Shown here: in pieces, positions 9,358 through 18,437 of the stretch
How the letters are laid out: each line of letters opens with the position of its first letter
Position numbering within the stretch: position 1 is the first letter of the stretch
Assembly: GCF_000142805.1 (NCBI RefSeq)
Contig: NC_013080.1
Span: 124,001-188,000 of the forward strand
DNA: 64,000 bases
Origin: Lachancea thermotolerans CBS 6340
Lineage: Eukaryota; Ascomycota; Saccharomycetes; Saccharomycetales; Saccharomycetaceae
Reading direction: 5' to 3'
The notes under the pieces: generated by a model
Told to the model about the DNA's origin: nothing
Database searches by the model: none
Seen by the model: the letters and a program-made list of their open reading frames with translations, nothing else
Program-made: the position numbers and the translations under genes

Positions 9358-12300
9358 ATGCTTTCTTGGAAGGTCAGGAGAGATTTTGGGCCTTCTCTGG
9401 ACACTTCTTCAAGCTCTATGACTTTTTTATCATCTCCAAACGCCAAATAGATGATTACCATTCCCTCTAAGGACATGGCCTGTATTTGAGTAAGCTTTTG
9501 AGACTTGGATTTTGCTCCACAAGCGAGGGTTTTTAGTCGTTTTAAAACTATATTTGCAAACATTCTGTCCTCATGTGGTGCACGCCTCTTGAAACTTATT
9601 GCAATAAATGGCATGAGCCTTACTACGGCAAGCTTTAGTGGCGCAAACTTTTTGATCAAATGCAGATTGTAAAATTTAGCATACGCCCCTGTCGCATTAA
9701 AAGCTGGGTCGACATCCATGCCAGACTCAAAAATTCGCCTCCAAAATGTTATTGAAGCAAGAGCCTGCTTCACCAAGTCTTTTTTCTGGCATCCTAGGGC
9801 ATTTCTATGTTCCTTGGAAGCTTGCCATGCCTCTATCTCAGAAAACGACGGCAATATTCGCATAAGGTGATTTAGTAAGTTCAGCTTCCGTTCCTTGGAG
9901 AGCGCTTCATAGAACTTGAGAAAACTGTCAATACTAGTGCGTATCAGTTGATCTGTTGAGTACATCGCACCAGCAGAAAACATGAATCCCACCCAAAACT
10001 CAGTATCCTTGTCTTGATAGTATTTTTGAAAGAAGTTCAAAATGGCTGAATCGTGACTATCACCTTGATTAAGATCGTGTCCCCGAGTCAGAACTTGGAA
10101 CGACTTTTGCCGTAGTTTCTCATTTGGCTCGGCGGCTATCCTCAAAAGCTTTGAACAAACCGTGGATTTTAGTGCAGGGTCGATCTGCATGAAGACATCT
10201 CTGTGTCTTTCAATTAATTCAACAACGCTGTTTCTGACCAGACTTCCTACATCTCCTCTGTCCGTAACTGTATAATCGTCTAAAAGATCAACAGTTGCTG
10301 TTAATATTGAGAGTACCCTAGGTGCCTCGATACTCAACAGTCTATCAGATATTCCAGAAACAACTTCGCGGCGAGCTTCGCAGTCCATATGCGGGCATAA
10401 CTCCCTAAATACTTTGATGAACTGATCAGGATCAATATAAGCAAGGCCTGCACAACACAATGGATTGTTTTGCCTAATAAGTGTTTCGAACTTTTGCTTG
10501 AAGCTATCGACTATGGTTGTAACCTTCGTCTCTCCTTTTTTGCAGGAGAGAATAGAAACTAATGAAACAAAACACATTTTTACTTCGTTGTAATCGCGAT
10601 CAGAAATCGAACGGTGTCGTACGATTTGGAAGAGAATATCAAGGGTATGAACGTCAATTTGAAAAGAGCCCGTGTTTTCGATTGAAAAAGAACGCAGCAT
10701 CTTTAGAACGCAGAGCGTTTTGAACCGCTCAGAGGGGTTAGGAGACCTCGGGCTAAGAACAGCAAGAAGTGAAGGAAGCCATTCAGAACAGCACTTTCTC
10801 ACGGTGTCGTTTTTGAGCAATTGTGCCTCTGTGGCAAGATAAGAAAAACAGCACTTCCTTAGGGCATCGTTGCCCTTAAACACCAAGGCTGCCGACTCAG
10901 ATACGCGGTTCCAAAAACAGTCTGGAAGGTAATTTGCGTCTTGCTTTTCTAGTAATATTCTTATCAAGCCACAGGTCAATTTAACAATGTGCAAATCGTT
11001 ACTTTGAAGAACGTTATAATCTAAAAGCCAATCCAAAAGCGCATTTGAATATCTTGAATCTTCCTCTTTAAAAATCTTAAAAAGTTGAGGTACGCTCTGT
11101 AAATAAGAAGTCTCGAGGTTTTTATTTGGAAGTTCGATAACACGCATAACGTTTTCTCTCTCTAGCAGTGTGTTGCCGTATCTACCTAAAATCTCCTGAA
11201 GCGCTGCGGCAGAGGATTTTCTGATTAAAAGGTCTCGATCAAGCAAGGAACAAATCAATGAATTAAGGAACAAATTTTCCGACTCAGAGTTTATGTCGCA
11301 GTTCCTGGCAAGTGACCAACAAACAAAATTGGTGGCATCTCTAATTTGGTGTCCCGAAATCTTGTTGACTTTTGTCTGTTGGAACTTTATGGTTATCGGG
11401 ACAATAGATTCGGTTACCAGCTTTACAAGCTCCGGATTCAATAACTTAATTCGAGAACTTTCGGCGATGACGAGAAGCTGTGTGTGCAAGGTGTCCTCGT
11501 CTATTGTATTTGTTGGATTTGAGGAGAGCGTATGCCTTGCATCGTGAACGATGGATTCTATCAAAGAGGATGCTGACTCAGGATCAAGGGCCATGAGCAG
11601 CTCCATAATTTTAGCAAAATTATGAGCAAGCTGAAACCTTAACTCGGTGAAAGGTACGTTGAAGCTGTCCAGCAGCCATGAAGCTATTTCTTCGATGGCT
11701 TCCCAGTTACGATGGGCCGCGTGTAACTTGCACAGTTTTGGTAGAGTTTTGAAAGTAAGTTTAAGTTTAATCTCATTAGCGCTGTCTGCATTATCTATGC
11801 AAAAGCTGGTTAAGTTGTTCAGAGCTGCCGAATCGAGGACCGCTTGACGTTCATGAACCTGCCCTTGCCTTAACACGGCTTTCAGTGTGAAGTTCACTGT
11901 GTACAGGTCAGAGGTTTCATTCGAGAAGCTTGAGCGAAACAATCCGATATTTTTTGCGAAAAGTTCTGCATGAACCGCCGAAACTAATGGATGTAGGGCC
12001 TGTAACGATTTGAATTTGCCTGTCATTTTGTAAATTTGCGAATCGTTTTCCAGCTTGAACGGTGACATAAGAACCATTTTCAGCCAAGCAAGCAGCAAGT
12101 ATGAATCTTGCCAGTCGCCTGAATCTTTGAGTTTCTCCAGGATTTTAGGAAGAAGGAATATATCAGTGGAAAGATGATTCATTACCTTTTTGATGCCACA
12201 TACCTTAGAGAACGTGTAGAAAACTTGTGAGCATCGATGTTGGTCCTCTGACCTGCAAGTGAAGAAGCCGTCGACTAGTTTTGTAATGAACTCAGAAAGG

Positions 12301-12503
12301 CGATCTTCGAGTATAGATGGATCCTGTTGAAACTGGTCAATCGCCTTCAGTAACTCTGGGAGCGGCCCTAAGCCGCAGACACCTTCTTCTATGGACTCCA
12401 GTATTGATTCGGCATTTTGCGGTTCCATAGGGTTGACCTCTTGATTTACAGCACTTTCACAGGAGTGTGTGAATTTGATTACATGAAAGTGATGATCCTT
12501 CAA
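9354..12503 (-). CDS. CIN1: Tubulin folding cofactor D
   Basis: Cin1 takes beta-tubulin from the chaperone pathway and, with cofactors C and E and the GTPase Cin4, assembles or takes apart alpha/beta-tubulin dimers. The 1049-aa protein is made of HEAT/ARM-like helix pairs throughout (for example RDLLIRKSSAAALQEILGRY, a cofactor D type repeat) and matches the 1014 aa of S. cerevisiae Cin1. There are two candidate starts: Met at 12503 and Met at 12428 (MEPQNAESI). The second lies nearer to where conserved helices begin, so the first 25 residues may be leader. The gene overlaps the end of convergent MNE1 by four bases. Confidence 0.88.
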   Translation of the reverse strand: MKDHHFHVIKFTHSCESAVNQEVNPMEPQNAESILESIEEGVCGLGPLPELLKAIDQFQQDPSILEDRLSEFITKLVDGFFTCRSEDQHRCSQVFYTFSKVCGIKKVMNHLSTDIFLLPKILEKLKDSGDWQDSYLLLAWLKMVLMSPFKLENDSQIYKMTGKFKSLQALHPLVSAVHAELFAKNIGLFRSSFSNETSDLYTVNFTLKAVLRQGQVHERQAVLDSAALNNLTSFCIDNADSANEIKLKLTFKTLPKLCKLHAAHRNWEAIEEIASWLLDSFNVPFTELRFQLAHNFAKIMELLMALDPESASSLIESIVHDARHTLSSNPTNTIDEDTLHTQLLVIAESSRIKLLNPELVKLVTESIVPITIKFQQTKVNKISGHQIRDATNFVCWSLARNCDINSESENLFLNSLICSLLDRDLLIRKSSAAALQEILGRYGNTLLERENVMRVIELPNKNLETSYLQSVPQLFKIFKEEDSRYSNALLDWLLDYNVLQSNDLHIVKLTCGLIRILLEKQDANYLPDCFWNRVSESAALVFKGNDALRKCCFSYLATEAQLLKNDTVRKCCSEWLPSLLAVLSPRSPNPSERFKTLCVLKMLRSFSIENTGSFQIDVHTLDILFQIVRHRSISDRDYNEVKMCFVSLVSILSCKKGETKVTTIVDSFKQKFETLIRQNNPLCCAGLAYIDPDQFIKVFRELCPHMDCEARREVVSGISDRLLSIEAPRVLSILTATVDLLDDYTVTDRGDVGSLVRNSVVELIERHRDVFMQIDPALKSTVCSKLLRIAAEPNEKLRQKSFQVLTRGHDLNQGDSHDSAILNFFQKYYQDKDTEFWVGFMFSAGAMYSTDQLIRTSIDSFLKFYEALSKERKLNLLNHLMRILPSFSEIEAWQASKEHRNALGCQKKDLVKQALASITFWRRIFESGMDVDPAFNATGAYAKFYNLHLIKKFAPLKLAVVRLMPFIAISFKRRAPHEDRMFANIVLKRLKTLACGAKSKSQKLTQIQAMSLEGMVIIYLAFGDDKKVIELEEVSREGPKSLLTFQESI

Positions 12504-12784
12504 AACAAAGTAATATTGTACGATTGTGCTTAAATAAAAAGTTCATTAAGCGCTGACAAGATCAAGATTGCATTTGGTTTTAGAAACCATCATTAGGTCT
12601 CACCACCCTGGGTTCCTAGGTGAAAGCTTCATTGCTCCTCGCACTAACGAAAATAACAAAGAACTCTGCTTTTATTTTCACAGATTTTCGCGACACTGAA
12701 AATTATGTTCCGCCACCTAATTAGTAAATTATTGACCGCTTCTGAAAGTGTCATGCATTCTATAAATGTAGATTAATATCATAA

Positions 12785-14086
12785 TCAAGCGCCGTGCTCT
12801 GCATCTAAAACCTCCATCACGGCAGATTTGATTGATCTGGCGCCAATTTTATAGTCCTCCAATTCGTTATACACTTGGACGCTGAAGCGCACCCACAACT
12901 CCCCATTATGGTAAATGAAAGGTAAAAACGCTTTCCTCGAAAACATGAGCGCGAAGCATTTCTGTTTGAAGTCCATGAAGTAGTATGGATCTGAAGCCAA
13001 TTTCTGCTTCAAGGCAGAATATTTCTCAGGCAAGGGGATATTGACATTGAACATTCCGGCAACGGCCAAAGTGTTTGTTGAGTTTTGAAGCAGCCTGGCA
13101 CCGGGCCCAAATTCAGCAACAATCAAAGGCACGGCCTCACGTTGAAGCTGCCACTGGTATTCTCGAATGCGGTCTTCCCCGCCGCAGGTCTCCTCGCGGA
13201 ACTTGAGCGCCTCTTCTATGCTAAAATACTGGGCGTAGTTCATGGTGCCTACAAACCAGAATTTGTTATGCATCAGGTTTTCGTTTTGCAAGCGGTCCTC
13301 GGCAGTTGTTGGGTTGGGAATGTATTGACAGTTTTGGTTTGAATAATTCCAGGATATGGGAAGAGTTTGAATGGTGGAATGGTGCTTGGGATTGACATAG
13401 AGAAGGCCACAGGACTTGGGCGCGCTCAGCCACTTGTGGAGATTGGTGGTAAAGAAGTCGGGTTGCAAAGTGTCAAGGAACTGGAGGTCCACCAGTCCCG
13501 CTCCATGGGCACCGTCGACCAGGGAGAGCACATCGTGTTGCTTGCACAGCTGAATGAGCTGCTCGCATGGCAGCATGACGCCCGGCATCGACGAGATTAA
13601 GTCAAACATGCAGAGACGGTAGTTGCCTGTGGCAAGCTTTTCGTGGAACCGGGTTAGCAGATCGCTGTCTTCGATCGGGTAGTCGAGCTTGACCACATCA
13701 TACTGGAGCCCGTAGTAGTCCGCGAGGAATTTAACAGTGTTAGCGCACGAGGTGTACGAAGTGGAGTGCACTAGGACCTTGTCGCGGCTGAAGTCCCATT
13801 TGATGGAACGCAAGACCGTGTTGACGCCGCAGGTAGCGTTCGTGACTAGGGCAAGGTTACGAGGGTCGAGGCGCAGGTAGCGCGCTAGCGCCTGGATCTG
13901 TCGCGCATACAAGTGCTCAGCATCAGAAAAGTGGAATCGGTCCGAGTAGCTCTCATGCGCTTCGGAGACGCGCTTCTGCTGCTCGATGACGCAGCCCGGC
14001 GTGAGGCCGAACGAGCCATGGTTCACAGGCGTGACGGATGGGTCGAGAAAAGGGAAGTGGGATCTGAAAGACTTGCCGAAGGACAT
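12785..14086 (-). CDS. PLP-dependent class V aminotransferase-like enzyme (EgtE/Egt2 or isopenicillin-epimerase type)
   Basis: This 433-aa protein has the fold-type I class V pattern: a PVNHGSFG start (residues 20-27), NATCGVNTV near the phosphate-binding turn (83-91), Asp191 and His194 in LVDGAHGAG, and the Schiff-base Lys218 in FTTNLHKWLSAPK. Together these resemble fungal proteins annotated as isopenicillin N epimerase-like or hercynylcysteine sulfoxide lyase (S. pombe Egt2), which release sulfur compounds from cysteine-derived substrates. The substrate here cannot be read from sequence. I know of no S. cerevisiae counterpart at this position, and the gene interrupts the otherwise conserved CIN1-PUT4 order. 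It could be an old gene lost from many yeasts or an acquired one. Confidence 0.82.
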   Translation of the reverse strand: MSFGKSFRSHFPFLDPSVTPVNHGSFGLTPGCVIEQQKRVSEAHESYSDRFHFSDAEHLYARQIQALARYLRLDPRNLALVTNATCGVNTVLRSIKWDFSRDKVLVHSTSYTSCANTVKFLADYYGLQYDVVKLDYPIEDSDLLTRFHEKLATGNYRLCMFDLISSMPGVMLPCEQLIQLCKQHDVLSLVDGAHGAGLVDLQFLDTLQPDFFTTNLHKWLSAPKSCGLLYVNPKHHSTIQTLPISWNYSNQNCQYIPNPTTAEDRLQNENLMHNKFWFVGTMNYAQYFSIEEALKFREETCGGEDRIREYQWQLQREAVPLIVAEFGPGARLLQNSTNTLAVAGMFNVNIPLPEKYSALKQKLASDPYYFMDFKQKCFALMFSRKAFLPFIYHNGELWVRFSVQVYNELEDYKIGARSIKSAVMEVLDAEHGA

Positions 14087-15268
14087 AGCAGCGATGAATT
14101 GGGTTAGTGGTTCGAGCGGAGACTGTCAGCGGTAAGCTAGGAAGGCCCCCTAGCCGCTGCGCATGGAAATTCGACCTCTTATAAAGCGGTGTGTGACTTG
14201 ACTCGAGCTTTTGACACATAATGGTACGTACATCATGATACATGGAATGCAGAATTCTGTTCCGTTCCGTTCCTCATCCTGCCGTACAGAGTGCCTATAT
14301 CGTATGTACCGCGCGGGAATTGCTTCTCTGGATAAACTCGCGGCTTTTTTCGAGCGCCGCAGGAACTATGATTACATCAGCGGGATCAGGTCAGCCTGGA
14401 GCCGCACACCCTCGCTCTCGGAAACAAATGGGGGCCCTGAGATAGAGAACAACGCGGAGCGATACGGGTTCATATTAAGGGTGCTGACCCTCGCCTTTAT
14501 GGGGGCGAAATGAACACCGCGGTAAGGTGCGATCGCGCACGGGAATATGGTGAAGCTTTCGTCCAGGTGTTTCAAGCAAGTTTGCGGGGAGGATCTTTGA
14601 CAAACAAGCTTTCTAGAGGTTTTCTCGGCGCATTTTGGCCAGCCGTGCGCGCACGAAGTACGCGCCCCGTCCCGGGCTCGGAAGGCCCGTCCCGGTACTG
14701 TGAGGCAGGAAGAAATGAGTATAACATCGTACGTAGTGACTGATATAGCCACTATGGCTATTACGCCGGACAGAGTTTTTCAGTGCTAGTCCCGGGCGCG
14801 GTGTTCCGTTATCGCGGCGCGTTATCGTTCTGCGCCTTTGGCGGGTTTCCTGGTCACACGACTAAGACCCGGGTCACGGCGCCCGATATTGACACACCTG
14901 GCCACCTGCACGCGTGCTTGTTTGCCCCACCTGTGTCTCGTATCTGTAGCTGTAAGCCTCTATCTCCCGTTGTGTACTATCTAGCCTATATCTCGGGGTA
15001 TTGGCGGTATACCGTTGCACGTCAGGTGCAAAGCAGCTTCATCGGAGGTTCTCTGCTGCTTCTAGCGGACCTGTATAAGAATGACAAGGTCGCAGCTCGA
15101 CGGTAGCCTCTTCGGATGAAGAACCTCAAGTGCCTTGCTAGTTATCGGCCTCCCGCTTCGTACTGCAAAGATACTCCAGTCAGGCTCGAACCGCTTCGTA
15201 TTGTCTCTGCTGCTGCACCGACCACTTTCTTCCATCATCTAGCAAGCTACAGACACCTCAATCTAGCG
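14087..15268. promoter_or_regulatory. Divergent intergenic region upstream of PUT4
   Basis: This GC-rich 1.2-kb region serves the PLP-enzyme gene and PUT4. It holds a CGG-N10-CCG site at 14679-14694, inside a partly repeated GC-rich stretch where CCCGTCCCGG occurs twice, and a TATAAG at about 15074. The frame upstream of the chosen PUT4 start is open back to an ATG at 15116 but reads like untranslated leader. No RNA gene is apparent. Confidence 0.5.
14679..14694. promoter_or_regulatory. CGG-N10-CCG candidate Put3-type zinc-cluster site
   Basis: CGG at 14679-14681 and CCG at 14692-14694 are ten bases apart. Put3, the proline-pathway activator of S. cerevisiae, binds this arrangement, and the next gene is the proline permease gene. 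In DNA this GC-rich a chance match is quite possible. Confidence 0.35.
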
Positions 15269-16990
15269 ATGTCAACCCCTAGAGATCTCAAGGACGCCGG
15301 CGAAACGTCGATCGTCGACAAACAGACCGGCCAGGTTTTCGAACTTGATACCGAGTCGCTCTCCGCGCTCAACACATCGGGCTCACCAGGCTCTGGCGCC
15401 GCCGCTGCTGGAGCCGAGGCTAACGGGCTAAAGAAGGGCCTCCAGTCCCGTCACATCCAACTGATTGCGCTTGGTGGTGTTATCGGTACAGGTCTGTTCG
15501 TCGGAACTTCTTCGACCCTGAGCACGTGCGGTCCCGCGGGACTGCTAACATCATACATCATTATCTCGCTCGTGATCTATCCGGTCATGAACTCGCTGGG
15601 AGAAATGGTATGCTTTCTGCCTGGAAGTAACGGGCAATCGGGTGGCTCGATCTCAAAGATCGTCACTCGTTACGCGGACCCCTCTCTGGGGTTTGCCACA
15701 GGCTGGAACTACTACTACTGTTACGTGATTTTGATTGCTGCGGAATGTACTGCCGCTTCGGGTGTCGTCACTTACTGGACGACGGCAGTGCCCAAGGGTG
15801 CGTGGATTGCCATTTTCCTCGGAGTCGTTACGGTACTGAATTTCTCACCTGTCAAGATATACGGTGAAACCGAGTTTTGGTTCGCTATTCTCAAGATTCT
15901 GTGTATCGTGGGCCTGCTGTTCGTGAGCTTCATTCTGTTCTGGGGTGGCGGTCCAACCCACGACCGCCTAGGCTTTCGTTACTGGCAACACCCAGGCGCG
16001 TTTGCTTACCACATCACCACCGGCAACACAGGTCGTTTTCTGGATATCTGGACCGGTGTAATCAAGGGCGGGTTCGCATTTATTCTTGGTCCCGAGTTGG
16101 TAGCGATCACTTCTTCAGAAGCTCTCGACGCGAGACGTAATATCGAGAAGGCTTCTCGTCGTTTTGCTTATCGTTTAGTGTTTTTCTACGTGGCGTCTGC
16201 GCTGGCGATTGGTGTTATTGTTTCGCGTACCGATCCCGTGCTTAAAAACGCTTTGGCAGAGGGTAAGGCAGGTGCCGGCTCTTCGCCATTTGTGATTGCC
16301 ATCCAAAACGCGCACATCAAAGTCCTCCCTCACATCATTAACGCCTGTATTCTGTCGTCCGCTTGGTCGTCCGGCAATTCGTTCATGTTCGCAGCTTCTC
16401 GTTCGCTACTGTCAATGGCTGAGGATGGCAATGCCCCTCGCATCTTGGGACGTATCAACCGCCAGGGTGTGCCCTACTACGCGGTCGCATTGAGTGCGGC
16501 ATTTTCGTGCCTTGCGTTCCTGAATGTTTCGTCAGGCTCGGCCAAGGCCTTCACATGGTTTTCGAACATTTCAACCATTTCTGGGTTCATCGGCTGGATT
16601 TGTATTGGTGTTGCTTACTTGCAGTTCCGCAAGGCTGTGTTCTTCCGTGGACTATACGAGCGTGTACCATTCAAGTCGCCTCTCCAACCATACGGAACCT
16701 ATTTCTTTATTGTCGTCGTTTCGCTGATTTGCTTAACTAACGGCTACGCTTCTTTCGTCAACTGGAATGCTTCCGACTTCGTTGCAGCCTACATTACCCT
16801 GCCCATTTTTGTAGTGCTATGGGTCGGACACAAGATATACACTCGCACATGGTCCACCTGGCTATTGCCCGTCGCCGAGGTCGACGTGACAACGGGTCTC
16901 GCGGAGATTGAGGAAGAGACCAAGATTCTCGATGCCCAGCGTATTCCTCCAGCGAATGCTTGGCAAAAATTCGAGCAATGGTTGCTGTGA
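15269..16990 (+). CDS. PUT4: High-affinity proline permease
   Basis: This amino acid-polyamine-organocation transporter imports proline (and in S. cerevisiae GABA, alanine and glycine) across the plasma membrane, and is normally repressed by good nitrogen sources. From Met at 15269 (MSTPRDLKDAG) the protein is 573 aa. A hydrophilic N-terminus is followed by LKKGLQSRHIQLIALGG and IGTGLFVGTSSTL at the first membrane helix, then about 12 hydrophobic segments and a cytoplasmic tail. GFATGWNYYYCYVILIAAECTAA, FILFWGGGPTHDRLGFRYW and DVTTGLAEIEEE match Put4 closely. A longer in-frame start at 15116 would add 51 residues, but they resemble leader sequence and begin only about 40 bp after the TATA-like box. 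Position next to CDC19/PYK2 matches YOR348C. Confidence 0.93.
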   Translation: MSTPRDLKDAGETSIVDKQTGQVFELDTESLSALNTSGSPGSGAAAAGAEANGLKKGLQSRHIQLIALGGVIGTGLFVGTSSTLSTCGPAGLLTSYIIISLVIYPVMNSLGEMVCFLPGSNGQSGGSISKIVTRYADPSLGFATGWNYYYCYVILIAAECTAASGVVTYWTTAVPKGAWIAIFLGVVTVLNFSPVKIYGETEFWFAILKILCIVGLLFVSFILFWGGGPTHDRLGFRYWQHPGAFAYHITTGNTGRFLDIWTGVIKGGFAFILGPELVAITSSEALDARRNIEKASRRFAYRLVFFYVASALAIGVIVSRTDPVLKNALAEGKAGAGSSPFVIAIQNAHIKVLPHIINACILSSAWSSGNSFMFAASRSLLSMAEDGNAPRILGRINRQGVPYYAVALSAAFSCLAFLNVSSGSAKAFTWFSNISTISGFIGWICIGVAYLQFRKAVFFRGLYERVPFKSPLQPYGTYFFIVVVSLICLTNGYASFVNWNASDFVAAYITLPIFVVLWVGHKIYTRTWSTWLLPVAEVDVTTGLAEIEEETKILDAQRIPPANAWQKFEQWLL

Positions 16991-17706
16991 GCGCGCGGGC
17001 TCGCTCATGCATGCGCTCTAGATATCACATTCAAATAGGTATTCAATATTCTTTGGTAATACACTGCCTCTGGGCGTTTCAAACCCCGGTGCCTAGATGT
17101 ACCTAAACACCTAGCTGTAATTTAGGTCATCTTAAACGCTCGCTAGCACCTTGGCTGACATCTAGCCATTGAGCGTCATGTGTGAGGTGTTAAGCGGCAC
17201 ATGCTCAAGCAATGAACCGTGATGGCTCTCAGACTGCGCACCTGGAGATTGCTGCTTTTCATTTTAAAGAGTGAGCGGTTAGAAATTCTCTAGTTTTCAA
17301 CGGCTTTCTTGTCCGTTGAGCCCTGGGCTTACCCCATGAATCGATCGATGACGCGAATACGCTGACTTGAATGCTCTTCGAGGAAAGTGCCCAAAGTTTG
17401 GAACGCTCCCTCGAGTACCAGTTGCCCAAACAGCTGGCGGTTGCTTAAACTGAATGATGAATATCCGCGACATATCCGTCCCTTAAAATATATTGTGTCA
17501 CTAGACCAGAGCGCATCATTCTCAAATTTGCTTCACAAGTGGTTCAAATACCAATTGAGTCTACTCAACACGCATTGGACCACATACAAGCTTACTGCCA
17601 TAGAATATCAGGCCGCTCGCTTGTGAAAGGTCCATGTACTCTTATATGCTTAGCCCAAGGCCCTGTGTCAGCACTTCGGTGCGGTATTGTGCTAAACGAA
17701 TTTGAC

Positions 17707-17728
17707 TTTCGGAATCTCAGTTCCGAAA
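17707..17728. repeat. Perfect 8-bp inverted repeat containing CGG-N10-CCG
   Basis: TTTCGGAA at 17707-17714 and TTCCGAAA at 17721-17728 are separated by six bases. The inner CGG and CCG are exactly ten bases apart, the geometry of Put3 and Tea1 zinc-cluster dimers. It sits about 710 bp before the pyruvate kinase ATG. Confidence 0.55.
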
Positions 17729-17869
17729 TCCCAAAACCGTGCGCGGGTAAGGCGAAAACCAAATTCCAATGGGGATATATTCCGCACTGCAAAGCTGAGG
17801 AAGCGGCGGCTTAATCCATTCCGTTGAGGACCCGTCGTGCGGGTATCCTCTAGCCGCCGAGAACTGAGT

Positions 17870-17968
17870 CACGTGTACCGGCTTTCCAAAGCGTTGCTTC
17901 ACCCGGCTCCCACGTGCTTCAAACGACATGAAACCACGTGCTAGTGGGACCATTTCTCGCGGCACGTG
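17870..17968. promoter_or_regulatory. Cluster of four CACGTG E-boxes upstream of pyruvate kinase
   Basis: CACGTG occurs at 17870, 17911, 17935 and 17963, four times in 99 bp. This is the core for Cbf1, Pho4 and the Tye7 bHLH family. TYE7, whose product activates glycolytic genes, lies about 6 kb downstream. Confidence 0.6.
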
Positions 17969-18030
17969 AGCACAAATTACCCGGCGACCCGCTTTTCGTT
18001 TACGTCACTTGCAGATGCCTCCAGAGACGG

Positions 18031-18119
18031 CTTCCGCGCCTCCTCCGTCGCTGGCTTCCTCTTTCCTGCGCGCATAGCTTCCTCCCAAAGGCCGCTTTCG
18101 TAGCTGGAAGCTGACTTCC
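18031..18119. promoter_or_regulatory. CTTCC (Gcr1-type) box cluster
   Basis: CTTCC occurs at 18031, 18055, 18078 and 18115 on the plus strand and at 18106-18110 on the minus strand. Gcr1 binds CTTCC in yeast glycolytic promoters, usually beside Rap1. I did not find a convincing Rap1 site nearby. Confidence 0.6.
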
Positions 18120-18328
18120 TAGCCAGGATTACGTAACAGCGCTAGAATCTAGGTGCGGCTACCTGTCAAAAAAACCTGCAAGGCCAAAACCTACGACGTT
18201 GTGTGATTAAACGTAGTATAGCGACATGATGCAGTGGGTGACACGAGTTGGATCTCGCGCCCGAAGCACCACGACGGGTTGGGTTGGAGTTTAGAATATG
18301 TTGTTGAAAAAAAAATCGGAACGGACAT

Positions 18329-18334
18329 TATAAA
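18329..18334 (+). promoter_or_regulatory. TATA box of the pyruvate kinase gene
   Basis: TATAAA lies 109 bp upstream of the start codon and just after a poly-A tract, at a distance typical of strong yeast promoters. Confidence 0.65.
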
Positions 18335-18437
18335 TTGCAGCGGTTTGTCTCCTGCTACTTCCTACTAAAAGTCTTCTCCTGCGCTCTTCAGCAGTTCATT
18401 ACTCATAATCAACAGCCCTAACATCACATCTATCACA

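Larger units (their letters stand above)
16991..18437. promoter_or_regulatory. Long promoter region of the pyruvate kinase gene
   Basis: The 1.45 kb between PUT4 and pyruvate kinase shows a layered layout. A palindromic CGG-N10-CCG lies at 17707-17728, four CACGTG boxes at 17870-17968, five CTTCC boxes at 18031-18119 and a TATA box at 18329. The first 700 bp hold nothing else I recognise. Confidence 0.6.

Noticed and set aside
15182-15191. GGTTCGAGCC on the minus strand, like a tRNA B box
   Set aside because: No matching A box, T-stem or acceptor stem could be formed around it.
15116-15268. In-frame 51-codon extension of PUT4
   Set aside because: The residues look like translated leader, and the start is too close to the TATA-like box.
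17715-17736. TTCCGAAA-N4-AAAA at 17721-17736, like the right half of centromere element CDEIII
   Set aside because: The left half of CDEIII does not match, and there is no AT-rich CDEII-like stretch next to it; the CDEI-type boxes nearby are on the wrong side.
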